This document shows positions 50,194 to 58,106 of a stretch of 64,000 nucleotides of DNA, piece after piece. Below the pieces are notes generated by a model. It was not told the origin of the DNA. It did not search any database and was given only the letters and a program-made list of their open reading frames with translations. Source of the DNA: Mycobacterium lentiflavum (GTDB taxonomy: Bacteria > Actinomycetota > Actinomycetes > Mycobacteriales > Mycobacteriaceae); assembly GCF_022374895.2 (NCBI RefSeq), contig NZ_CP092423.2, positions 5,518,001-5,582,000 of the forward strand. Reading direction: 5' to 3'. The position numbers were made by a program, and so were the translations under genes. Position 1 is the first letter of the stretch, and every line of letters begins with the position of its first letter.

Positions 50194-51488
50194 AAGCCCC
50201 CTTGTGCCAACTGCGACACGGTGGCCACGATGCCGTGGTCAATCACCTGGTCGGAGAAGTCGTCGCCGGGACATCGGCCCCGCTCGACGGCGCGGATCAG
50301 CCGTTCCATCTCGTCGGTGAGCTCGGGCGGCGCCTTCGCGGCCGCGATCGCCACACAGGAGGTGGCGGCCTCGTGCAAACGCCGGTCGCTCAGGCCGAGC
50401 CGGGCCGCGTTGTCCCAGGCGGTGGCCACCGGTTCGACCGCCGCGGCGGCGGCGTCGGCCGCGACCGGGTCGTCGAGCAGCGCGGCCAGCGTGAACGCGA
50501 TCGCGGGCCAGTAGGCGTCCGGTGCGCTGTCGAGGTAGCGGATTTCCAGCCATTGCCTGGGACGCACCGGAGGGAACAGCGTGGTCAGGTGATAGTCGAG
50601 ATCGGCGAGGGTGGGCCGGCGGTCGCAGAGCCGCGCCGAGCCGTCCGCCCAATCGGCGAAGGACACGTAGTGGGTCACCGCTCGAAAGTCCCGGGCCTCC
50701 GGGTTGTGCACCATCATCACCGGCGCCTTGAGCGCGTAGCGCGCCCAGTCGGTGCCGGGGTCGTCACCGCTGGCGCCCAGGATGGGCCCGCAGCGCGCGG
50801 AGTCCATCTGGCCCCACACCCACTGCCGCGTGGACACCCAGCCGGAGAAGTCGCCGCCCAGCATCGGGGAGTTGGCCGCGATCGCGATCATGGTGGGGCC
50901 CAGCGCGTGCGCCAGCCGGACCCGCGCCGCCCAGCCTGCCTGCGGCCCGGCGTCGAGGTTGACCTGGACCGAGGCGGTCGACGTCATCATCGCCGCACCC
51001 GCCTCGGCGGAGTTGCTGGCGGCGAAGAACTCTTCCATCGTGCGATAACGCCCGCCCGGATTCACGCGCTTGGGTGCCCGCAGCGGGTCGGCACCCAGAA
51101 AGACCAGTCCCAGCCCGGCATTGGCGAAGGACTTGCGCAGCACGGCCTGGTCGTCGTTCATCGCTTCGATGGCGGCGACGACGCCGGCTGCGGGCGGGCC
51201 GGACAATTCGACCGCGCCGCCGGGCTCCACGGTCACCGCGCTGCCGGCGGGCAGTGGCGGCAGCTGGTCGATGATCTCGGTGATTTCGTCCCAGCTCGGC
51301 CGCCGGTAGGGATCGACCGGGTCGACGCAATGCGCCTCCATCTCCAGACCGACACGCCCGAGTGGGCCGTCGATCAAGCAACCACGGGCGATGTACTGGG
51401 CGGCTTCCTCGGAACTGGTCAGCTCGGAGTCGGCCGGACGGCCGGCGTCTAGCTGCGAGGCCGCGGCGGTGATAGCGGCGAGCGTCAT
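50190..51488 (-). CDS. egtA: glutamate-cysteine ligase EgtA
   Basis: A 432-residue GCS2-family ligase, the same length as M. tuberculosis EgtA (gshA, Rv3704c), making gamma-glutamylcysteine for ergothioneine synthesis. The metal-site segment GLEMEAHCVD, the VTVEPGGAVELSGPP strand pair and SVQVNLD are characteristic. ATG 51488 has GGAGGG about eight bases upstream. First gene of the egtABCDE operon; its stop overlaps the egtB GTG. Confidence 0.94.
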   Translation of the reverse strand: MTLAAITAAASQLDAGRPADSELTSSEEAAQYIARGCLIDGPLGRVGLEMEAHCVDPVDPYRRPSWDEITEIIDQLPPLPAGSAVTVEPGGAVELSGPPAAGVVAAIEAMNDDQAVLRKSFANAGLGLVFLGADPLRAPKRVNPGGRYRTMEEFFAASNSAEAGAAMMTSTASVQVNLDAGPQAGWAARVRLAHALGPTMIAIAANSPMLGGDFSGWVSTRQWVWGQMDSARCGPILGASGDDPGTDWARYALKAPVMMVHNPEARDFRAVTHYVSFADWADGSARLCDRRPTLADLDYHLTTLFPPVRPRQWLEIRYLDSAPDAYWPAIAFTLAALLDDPVAADAAAAAVEPVATAWDNAARLGLSDRRLHEAATSCVAIAAAKAPPELTDEMERLIRAVERGRCPGDDFSDQVIDHGIVATVSQLAQGGL

Positions 51489-51658
51489 ATCACGATCCCT
51501 CCGGGCCCGACCACGCCGGAACATCACCGGGCCGAGCGCCACGTTGGGCAGCTATCCGAACGATAACCGCCGTCTCTTCATCTTCCAGATCGCCCCGACA
51601 TATTCCCGTTCCCGCAGATTCGCGCCGCACGGCTTACACGCATACCCAAATTCACCGA

Positions 51659-52309
51659 TTATTGCCCGAGTGCGTTTTGCATCGCCCCGGCCAGCACGTT
51701 GACCGCGGGTCCCGCGTTGCCAGACTGGCAAACCTTCGCCTGTAGCACCACGTTTTCACGCAGCCGGGTTTGATTGAAGCAGCGGCGATCGGTGCCGGCT
51801 TCTTGCTTGGTCCAGTTGGCGTCGATCGCGGTGGCCGGTGCGCCGGCAAATGACCACACCTGCGTCTGCCCGTTATCCAGGTGCATCGTCGTGGTCTGGC
51901 CGGAGCAACCCCCGGTGCGGTCCACCAGTCGGTGGAATGCCCGGTCCGCGGCGTCGTTGGTGGCGAATACGCCGACGGCCTGCTTGACGAGATGCGTCTG
52001 GTCGTTGGCCGACGTCTGCGATGTGGCCCCGTTGAAGGACGCCAGGTCGGGATCGTTGTACACATCGGGCAGCCCGATGTCGGCCCAGTTGTTGCAGTCG
52101 GCCAAGTCGATGTAGAAGCTCTGCACCGGCGCGGTGAACACCGCTTCCCACCCCATCGGGCCGCCGACGATGTTGCCAACCGACCCTTTGCCGAGCACCG
52201 CATACGACACCACCCCGGGATCGGATGGACGGGCCGCCGCGATGGGCATGCCCGAAGCCGCCCCCAAGCCCAGACCGACGCTTACCGCCACAGCGGACAT
52301 CCGCATCAT
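51659..52309 (-). CDS. secreted PknH-sensor-like protein (Rv3705c-like)
   Basis: A 216-residue exported protein. A signal peptide covers about residues 1-26, ending ...PIAAA. The mature domain has four cysteines (DCNNW, GGCSGQ, RRCFNQ, KVCQSG), the two-disulfide pattern of the extracellular sensor domain of the kinase PknH and its secreted relatives. Two start codons in tandem (MMRM) leave the start uncertain by one to three residues. About 170 bp upstream of egtA's promoter region in reading direction terms, it precedes catalase. Ligand unknown. Confidence 0.83.
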   Translation of the reverse strand: MMRMSAVAVSVGLGLGAASGMPIAAARPSDPGVVSYAVLGKGSVGNIVGGPMGWEAVFTAPVQSFYIDLADCNNWADIGLPDVYNDPDLASFNGATSQTSANDQTHLVKQAVGVFATNDAADRAFHRLVDRTGGCSGQTTTMHLDNGQTQVWSFAGAPATAIDANWTKQEAGTDRRCFNQTRLRENVVLQAKVCQSGNAGPAVNVLAGAMQNALGQ

Positions 52310-52421
52310 GGATCTCGATCATGCCAGGGCGACGGCCCGTGGCGAACACGGCGCCTGGCGGCGCAATTGTTGCGGCAAGTATGACCAGATTCACCCAACA
52401 ACTCGACGTTCGACGCCAAGA

Positions 52422-53864
52422 CTATTGAGCCCGGATGCCCTCCTCGACCTTCTTACCGAGATCGGGGTCGACATTGCGCCAGTACTCGAAAACCCGGGAC
52501 AGCACGGGCTCTTTGACGCCCTTGGATACGTGCCCAATGATGTTGTGGGCCAGGCGGTCTCGGGCCTCGTCATCGAGAACCTCACGCACCATGGTGCCGG
52601 CCTGCCCGAAGTCGTCGTCCTCGGCGTGCAGCGTGTAGGCCGCCCGGACCACGTCTCCGTCGGCATGCCAACGGATCTCCGCGGCGCGCGCCGGGTCGGC
52701 GTGCGGCCCCCCGTAGGAGTTGGGCGCGTAGACGGGATCGGTGACGTTCTTGACGCGCATCGCGCCGTCCTTGGAGTAGCTGTTCACCTCCACCTTCGGT
52801 TCGTTGACCGGGATCTGCCGGTAGTTGGCCCCCAACCGGGCGCGATGCGCGTCGGAGTAGGAGAAGCCGCGCGCCTGCAGCATCTTGTCCGGACTGAGAC
52901 CGGTGCCGGGCACGGTGTTGTTCGGCTCGAACGCAGCCTGCTCGATCTCGGTGTGGTAGTCGGTGACGTTGCGGTTCAACGTCATCTTGCCGACGTCGAT
53001 CAGCGGGTAGTCCCCGTGCGGCCACACCTTCGTGAGGTCGAACGGGTTGAACCGGTAGGTCTTGGCGTCCTCGTACGGCATGATCTGCATCTTCAGCGTC
53101 CAGCTTGGGAAGTCGCCACTCTCGATCGACTCGTAGAGGTCCCGCTGGTGGTAATCGCCGTCCTCACCCGCCAATTGGTCGGCGTCCTCCTGGGTCAGGA
53201 ACTCAATGCCCTGATCGGTGATGAAGTGATACTTCACCCAGAAGATTTCACCGCCGGCGTTGATCCAGCTGTAGGTGTGGCTGCTGTAGCCGTTCATATT
53301 GCGCCACGTCTTCGGGATTCCCCGGTCGCCCATCAACCAGGTCACCTGGTGTGCGGATTCCGGCGACAGGCTCCAGAAGTCCCACTGCATGTTGTGGTCG
53401 CGAACGTTGCTGGCCTGCAAGCGTTTTTGCGACCGGATGAAGTGTTGGAACTTGAGCGGGTCGCGCATGAAGAACACCGGTGTGTTGTTGCCGACCATGT
53501 CGAAGTTGCCCTCGGTCGTGTAGAACTTCAGCGCGAATCCGCGGGGGTCCCGCCAGGTGTCTGGGCTGCCGCGTTCGCCGGCCACGGTCGAAAACCTGGC
53601 CAGCATCTCGGTTTTGGTACCGGGCTGGAACACCGCGGCTCTGGTGAACTGGCTGACATCGTTGGTCACCTCGAAATGACCGAAGGCACCACCACCCTTG
53701 GCGTGCGGTTGACGCTCCGGGATGCGTTCCCGATTGAACTGCGCCATCTGCTCGATCAGGTAGTGATCCTGCAGCAGGATCGGACCGTCGGGACCGACCG
53801 TCAACGACTGGTCGTCGCTGGGCGCAGCAATGCCCGCATCGGTCGTGGTGAAGCGCTCCGTCAT
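52422..53864 (-). CDS. monofunctional haem catalase (KatA-like)
   Basis: A 480-residue clade-3-size catalase that converts hydrogen peroxide to water and oxygen. The distal His54 is in ERQPHAKGGGAFGHFEVT, the distal Asn in MVGNNTPVFF near residue 127, and the proximal haem Tyr in RARLGANYRQIP near residue 337; RFSTVAGERGSPDT is the catalase signature region. It is different from the catalase-peroxidase KatG and absent at this site in M. tuberculosis. GAGGAG lies about nine bases before the ATG. Single gene; no adjacent ferric-uptake-type regulator. Confidence 0.95.
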   Translation of the reverse strand: MTERFTTTDAGIAAPSDDQSLTVGPDGPILLQDHYLIEQMAQFNRERIPERQPHAKGGGAFGHFEVTNDVSQFTRAAVFQPGTKTEMLARFSTVAGERGSPDTWRDPRGFALKFYTTEGNFDMVGNNTPVFFMRDPLKFQHFIRSQKRLQASNVRDHNMQWDFWSLSPESAHQVTWLMGDRGIPKTWRNMNGYSSHTYSWINAGGEIFWVKYHFITDQGIEFLTQEDADQLAGEDGDYHQRDLYESIESGDFPSWTLKMQIMPYEDAKTYRFNPFDLTKVWPHGDYPLIDVGKMTLNRNVTDYHTEIEQAAFEPNNTVPGTGLSPDKMLQARGFSYSDAHRARLGANYRQIPVNEPKVEVNSYSKDGAMRVKNVTDPVYAPNSYGGPHADPARAAEIRWHADGDVVRAAYTLHAEDDDFGQAGTMVREVLDDEARDRLAHNIIGHVSKGVKEPVLSRVFEYWRNVDPDLGKKVEEGIRAQ

Positions 53865-53962
53865 CTCGCCATCTCCTCGCTAACTGGACTCAATCGAGGG
53901 CCGTGCCACGGGTACCCACCCAGTGTGAACCCGAATCGGTGCCGTGCGCTCTCAGTGCATGA

Positions 53963-54000
53963 AAACGGCCCGGCATCCCCGATGGGACGCCGGGCCGTTT
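53963..54000 (-). terminator. hairpin after His-rich membrane protein gene
   Basis: A 12-bp perfect stem (AAACGGCCCGGC / GCCGGGCCGTTT) with a 14-nt inner part that can fold further, starting 14 bp after the stop at 54014 in the minus direction. The minus-strand stem ends in a run of T, consistent with an intrinsic terminator. Confidence 0.75.
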
Positions 54001-54013
54001 GCAGCTGTCGGTG

Positions 54014-54403
54014 CTAGGGACGCGGTGCGGGAGCGGGGGCACTGGTCGCCGGAGCGGGCCCGGCCGGAGCACTCGGGCCGGCGCCCGGACCGCCGTATCC
54101 CGGCGGCGGACCGTACTGGTAGGGCGGCATCATTGCGGGGCCACCCGGCCCGCCGTACTGCCACGGTCCCGGGCCGCCGGGCTTCCACATCTGGCCGTGG
54201 TGATGGCCGCAGTGGTGGCTGTGATATCCGAAGATCATGGCGCCGGAGAAGAAAACGACCGACAAGATGAAGACGATCCCCGCAACGATCACCACCCACG
54301 CTGCGGCCGTATAGACCTTGGGTGGCTTGACCAGATGCGGCGGTGGGGGCGGAGCCGTGTCGACGGCAGCCGGCTGTATCCCGCGTTCAGGTGTTTCACT
54401 CAT
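54014..54403 (-). CDS. proline-rich, histidine-rich single-pass membrane protein (Rv3706c-like)
   Basis: A 129-residue protein: a short N-terminus with PPPPP, one membrane helix at about 32-58 (YTAAAWVVIVAGIVFILSVV), a His/Cys cluster directly after it (HSHHCGHHHG, 61-70) and a Gly/Pro-rich tail with YGPPPGYGG. It starts MSETPE, nearly the same as the next gene upstream, which has the same plan, so the two are paralogues. The histidine cluster next to the membrane may bind metal ions; this is inference. Function unknown. Confidence 0.75.
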   Translation of the reverse strand: MSETPERGIQPAAVDTAPPPPPHLVKPPKVYTAAAWVVIVAGIVFILSVVFFSGAMIFGYHSHHCGHHHGQMWKPGGPGPWQYGGPGGPAMMPPYQYGPPPGYGGPGAGPSAPAGPAPATSAPAPAPRP

Positions 54404-54501
54404 GTCTTGAATACTGCCCGCAAATCCAACTGCCGCAACAGTTTTCCGGTGACAAAGTTGCTGTGAATTCATCCGAGTACGATCCGGCTGCCCAATCACT
54501 G

Positions 54502-54535
54502 GTAGCCCGGCGCTCGGGGGTGAGCGCCGGGCTAC
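54502..54535 (-). terminator. hairpin between the two His-rich genes
   Basis: A perfect 14-bp stem (GTAGCCCGGCGCTC / GAGCGCCGGGCTAC) with a six-base loop, 74 bp after the stop of the upstream paralogue in the minus direction. It suggests that the two paralogues are transcribed separately. Confidence 0.7.
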
Positions 54536-54608
54536 TGCGTGTGAAATTAACGGCCCCCCGGAGTCCTCCTATTACCCCGTGAGCATCTGAGGGATGGCGA
54601 TGTCGCGG

Positions 54609-54986
54609 CTACGGCGTGCGAGACGGAGCGACGGACGACGGAACCTGGCTGGGCCCCGGAGCGCCCGGCGGCACGGCCGCAGGTCCACCCGGCTGCTGGT
54701 TCGCGCCGGGCCATCCCGGACCGCCCGGGCCGCCGAATCGGTGCGGATGCATCATCGCGTGTGGCTTGTGGTGGTGGCCGTGGTGGCCATGGTGCCCGCT
54801 GGACTTACCGAGCATGAAGCCGGTGAAGAAGATGACCGCGATGATGAACACGGTCCCGGCGGCGATGGCAACGTAGGCCGCTGCTTGGAAGACCCTAGGG
54901 GTCCGGTGGACGACGACCGGCTCTGCCGGCGCCGGTGCGGTTGCGGTCGCGGACCGCACAGTGGGGGTTTCAGATGTTTCACTCAT
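54609..54986 (-). CDS. histidine-rich single-pass membrane protein, paralogue
   Basis: A 125-residue protein with the same layout as the gene downstream: MSETSET start, membrane helix at about 34-60, then an exceptionally His-rich stretch (HHGHHGHHHKPHAMMHPHRF, 65-84) and a Gly/Pro-rich tail. Twelve or so histidines in 20 residues make metal binding likely. The two genes probably arose by duplication and lie next to a catalase, so a role in metal or peroxide handling is possible. No family assignment can be made beyond Rv3706c-like. Confidence 0.72.
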   Translation of the reverse strand: MSETSETPTVRSATATAPAPAEPVVVHRTPRVFQAAAYVAIAAGTVFIIAVIFFTGFMLGKSSGHHGHHGHHHKPHAMMHPHRFGGPGGPGWPGANQQPGGPAAVPPGAPGPSQVPSSVAPSRTP

Positions 54987-55059
54987 GAGACAAATGATGC
55001 GAGGGTAAACAGTGGTTCTGGCTATGCGCTGGTTAGGTAGCAGCTGTGAGCCGAAAACC

Positions 55060-55089
55060 CCCGACCACCAGCGAAAACCGGTGGTCGGG
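55060..55089 (-). terminator. hairpin after PPE-SHOCT gene
   Basis: A 10-bp perfect stem (CCCGACCACC / GGTGGTCGGG) with loop AGCGAAAACC, 14 bp after the PPE stop in the minus direction; an A-tract on the plus strand gives a short U-run on the minus-strand transcript. Confidence 0.65.
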
Positions 55090-55102
55090 CTGGCTCGTCT
55101 GC

Positions 55103-56473
55103 TCAGCGAAGCCGGCCGAGAAGCCGTTGCTTCTGTTCGTCGAACTCCTCGTCGGTCAGCAGCCCCGAGTCGCGAAGGTCGCCGAGTTTGCCCAGCAGTT
55201 CGGCGAATTCGCGCATCTCCGACGCGATACCGCTCATCTGGCCGCCCGCGCTGGGCGACGACCCGGAAGATGCGCGCGCGGGCGCCCCGACGCGTTCCCG
55301 GCGCGCTGGGCTCACGGTGCCATTGATCGCCTGGCCGGCCATGCTCGCCAGCGTCATCTCACCGAACAGGCTCGCCTGGCTGGTGGCGAGTACGTCAGGG
55401 ACGGCACCGAGGCTGGTGGCCGGCAGCGCCAGCGTCGCCAACCTGATCTGCGGTGCCGCGGTGGTCCAGCCGGGCGGCACCGACAAGGCCCCGATCGTGG
55501 CCGCCTGGCCCAGACCTGCCGAACCCGCCTCGCCTATGGTCCCGAGCTGGTCGAACCGGCTCATGATCCGAGTCTCGGCGCCTGAGATCTGGCGGGTCAG
55601 CGCATCTTGGTCCTCGGCGATTTCACGGCCGGCCGCCTCAATCTCGGTGTCGGCCTTCGCCGCGTCCGCCCATGCCCCCGAGGCGGTGCCCAACTCGCTC
55701 GTCGCGACACCCAAACTGGCGGGCTCGAAGAACGTCGAAGGCGAGATCAGGCCCAGGCTCTGCAGCGCGTCGAAGATTCCCGACACGGGTGACACCGCGG
55801 CGGCGGTGGAGGTCGGGGACGAGGCGAGCGCCTGCAGCGTCGCGGGCACGTCGGAGCTCAATTGCACCAACGCCGCCTGGGTATCGGTCGCGGCCGATGT
55901 GGCGGTGGCCCGCGCGAGCGCGGCGGCTTGGTCCCTTGCCCCGCCGTCGCGGGTGCTCTGCGGTGATTGGGTGAACGGGGCCAACGTTGACGCGGACGCC
56001 GATAGTGCGGCGTAGCCGTACATCGCTGCGGCGTCCTGGGCCCACATCTCGGCGTAGTGCGTCTCGGTGACCGCGATCGCCGGAGTGTTCTGCCCGAAGA
56101 TGTTCGTTGCCACCAGTGCCTTCAGCGTCGTGCGGTTGGCCGCGATCACCGGCGGGGGCACCACCGCCGCAAACGCCACCTCATAAGCGGCGGCCGCCGC
56201 TTTGGCCTGAGTGGCCGTCTGCTCGGCCTGCGCGGCGGCCGTGCGCATCCACGTCACATAGGGAGCAGCCGCGGCCGCCATCGACGCCGCTGCGAAGCCC
56301 AGCCAGGGACCGGCGACCAGCCCGGCGATCACCGATGCATAGCCCGCCGCCGCCGTGTGCAACTCGGCGGCCAACCCGTCCCAGGCCAACGCCGCGGCCA
56401 GCATCGAGCCCGACCCGGGCCCGGAGTACAACCGTCCGGAGTTGAATTCCGGTGGAATTGTTGCGAAATCCAT
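55103..56473 (-). CDS. PPE family protein with C-terminal SHOCT motif
   Basis: A 456-residue PPE protein. The PPE domain (1-160) starts FATIPPEFNSGRLYSGPG and contains EMWAQDAAAMYGY; an SVP element (GALSVPPGW) sits near residue 340. Instead of ending in the usual PPE tail, it has a Ser/Gly linker and then LLGKLGDLRDSGLLTDEEFDEQKQRLL at about 428-454, a clear SHOCT motif as found at the C-terminus of many bacterial proteins. The middle has an alpha-helical, acidic segment (EIEAAGREIAEDQDALTRQISG). ATG 56473 starts the PPE domain. Divergent from another PPE gene. Confidence 0.9.
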   Translation of the reverse strand: MDFATIPPEFNSGRLYSGPGSGSMLAAALAWDGLAAELHTAAAGYASVIAGLVAGPWLGFAAASMAAAAAPYVTWMRTAAAQAEQTATQAKAAAAAYEVAFAAVVPPPVIAANRTTLKALVATNIFGQNTPAIAVTETHYAEMWAQDAAAMYGYAALSASASTLAPFTQSPQSTRDGGARDQAAALARATATSAATDTQAALVQLSSDVPATLQALASSPTSTAAAVSPVSGIFDALQSLGLISPSTFFEPASLGVATSELGTASGAWADAAKADTEIEAAGREIAEDQDALTRQISGAETRIMSRFDQLGTIGEAGSAGLGQAATIGALSVPPGWTTAAPQIRLATLALPATSLGAVPDVLATSQASLFGEMTLASMAGQAINGTVSPARRERVGAPARASSGSSPSAGGQMSGIASEMREFAELLGKLGDLRDSGLLTDEEFDEQKQRLLGRLR

Positions 56474-56848
56474 TGCCGCACAACCTCCTAGCGGATGGCG
56501 ATCACGTTGACGGGGTGGCTCCTTCGTTGTATTAGTGCACAAGGGACACCAGTCCGCAGATCTCGCGAAGGTTTTCCGGCGGGGCCGCCCGTCTCGCGGG
56601 CGATCGCTACCGAGGCCCCCGCCGGCTTCTTCTCCGTTAACCGAGCTACTCCTTTGGACGACAAACTTGCGCGCAACCACGGATCACAGCTTGATCGGGA
56701 AAGGTCCAGCGACAGCGATGCTTTAGCGCACACCACGGTTTTGGAGGAGCTTCAGCGGGCGGCCATTGGTTATTTACGCAGGCGCTATTAGACACGCGCT
56801 AGTGTGCCCGGCAAATCATTGCGCTTAGCTCGCGACAAGGGATAAGAC
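56474..56848. other. divergent intergenic region between two PPE genes
   Basis: 375 bp containing promoters for the PPE-SHOCT gene (minus) and the PPE gene at 56849 (plus). Short frames on both strands here have no family resemblance. No operator-like palindrome or RNA gene recognised. Confidence 0.45.
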
Positions 56849-58102
56849 ATGGACTTTGCTTTGCTGCCGCCGGAGGTCAACTCGGGCCTGATGTACACCG
56901 GGCCGGGTTCGGGGCCGATATTGGCGGCGGCAGCCAGCTGGGACGCGGTGGCCGCGCAACTGGAATCGGCCGCCGGCGGCTACTCATCGGAGGTCTCGGG
57001 CCTGGCCGGTCGGTGGTTAGGCCCCTCCTCGATGCGGATGTCCGCCGCTGCGACCCGCCAGGTGGTGTGGTTGCAGGCCAGCGCCGCCCAAGCCGCGCAG
57101 ACCGCCACCCGGGCGTACGCCGCGGCAGCTGCCTACGAGGCCGCGTTCGCTATGACGGTGCCCCCGCCGATGATCGCGGAGAACCGGATGCGGCTGATGA
57201 TGCTGGTCGCGACGAACTTCTTCGGGCAGAACACCTCGGCGATCGCGGCGGCCGAAGCGCAGTACACCGAGATGTGGATCCAAGACGCCAGTGCCATGTA
57301 CGGCTACGCCGCCGCGGCCGAAACCGCCAGCACCCTAGAACCATTCGACGAACCCGCGCCGACCACCAACCCGAACGGCCAGGCAGATCAGGCCGACGCG
57401 GCCGCGCGGGCCGCCGCCGACGCGACCAGCGGCCGCACCCAGTCCACGATCCAACTCGCCTCGTCGCAGGCCACTCAGCTCGCCTCGGCCAACATCCCCG
57501 TCGGCGACACCGTGACCGCCCCGGCGGGCAGCGCCGTGACCCTGGAGCCCGGTTCTGTCGCCTACATCGGCAGCGGCAGTGTTACCGCCGGACCCGGCGC
57601 CGGGGTCGGCAGCGAATCCTCGATCATCCTCAACGCCGGCAGCAGCATCATCCTTAATTTCGGTTCCGGCGCCCTCGCGTCGGACGGCACCGGCTACCAA
57701 GCGGGCGCCACCGTGTCCGCGGGTGCCGGCCCCGTCACGCTCACCCCAGTCGCCGCCGGTCAGGTCGAAGGCACGGTCGTCAGCGGCTCGGTAACCGTCC
57801 CCGGTAGTGCCTCAGCGCTCAGTGTTGTCGGGGCCGTCGGCAACTCCGCCGTTACCGTCACGGTCGGCGCCGGGGGCGCCACCATCGCCAACCTGCAAGG
57901 CGTCGTGACCGTCAGCAGCGCCGCCACCCCAATCGCCTCTTCCGGCGCGGTGGCGGCCCCCGCGGCAGCACCTGTGGCCGCCTCACCGGGCCTGGCGGGC
58001 ACCGCGGGAATCCAGCCTCAGCTCAGCCTCGAGGGGCTTGCGCAATGGGCTCAGGGCATCTCTGGGGCCGACCTGGCCGCGGGCCTGGGCGAGGTGAGTT
58101 GA
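56849..58102 (+). CDS. PPE family protein with Gly/Ser/Val-rich repetitive C-terminus
   Basis: A 417-residue PPE protein. The N-terminal PPE domain (1-165) has FALLPPEVNSGLMYTGPG and EMWIQDASAMYGYAAA. Unlike the other PPE proteins here, it lacks an SVP element. Residues about 205-375 form short beta-prone repeats rich in Gly, Ser, Val and Thr (GSAVTLEPGSVAYIGSGSV, GAGPVTLTPVAAGQVEGTV), which suggest a beta-solenoid or adhesin-like stalk. An Ala/Pro-rich linker and a helical end follow. No PE partner. It converges on the DUF4185 gene, 4 bp away. Confidence 0.88.
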   Translation: MDFALLPPEVNSGLMYTGPGSGPILAAAASWDAVAAQLESAAGGYSSEVSGLAGRWLGPSSMRMSAAATRQVVWLQASAAQAAQTATRAYAAAAAYEAAFAMTVPPPMIAENRMRLMMLVATNFFGQNTSAIAAAEAQYTEMWIQDASAMYGYAAAAETASTLEPFDEPAPTTNPNGQADQADAAARAAADATSGRTQSTIQLASSQATQLASANIPVGDTVTAPAGSAVTLEPGSVAYIGSGSVTAGPGAGVGSESSIILNAGSSIILNFGSGALASDGTGYQAGATVSAGAGPVTLTPVAAGQVEGTVVSGSVTVPGSASALSVVGAVGNSAVTVTVGAGGATIANLQGVVTVSSAATPIASSGAVAAPAAAPVAASPGLAGTAGIQPQLSLEGLAQWAQGISGADLAAGLGEVS

Positions 58103-58106
58103 GGAA

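Noticed and set aside
52134..54017. Plus-strand open frame of 627 codons opposite the catalase gene
   Set aside because: Antisense of an unmistakable catalase; no domain content.
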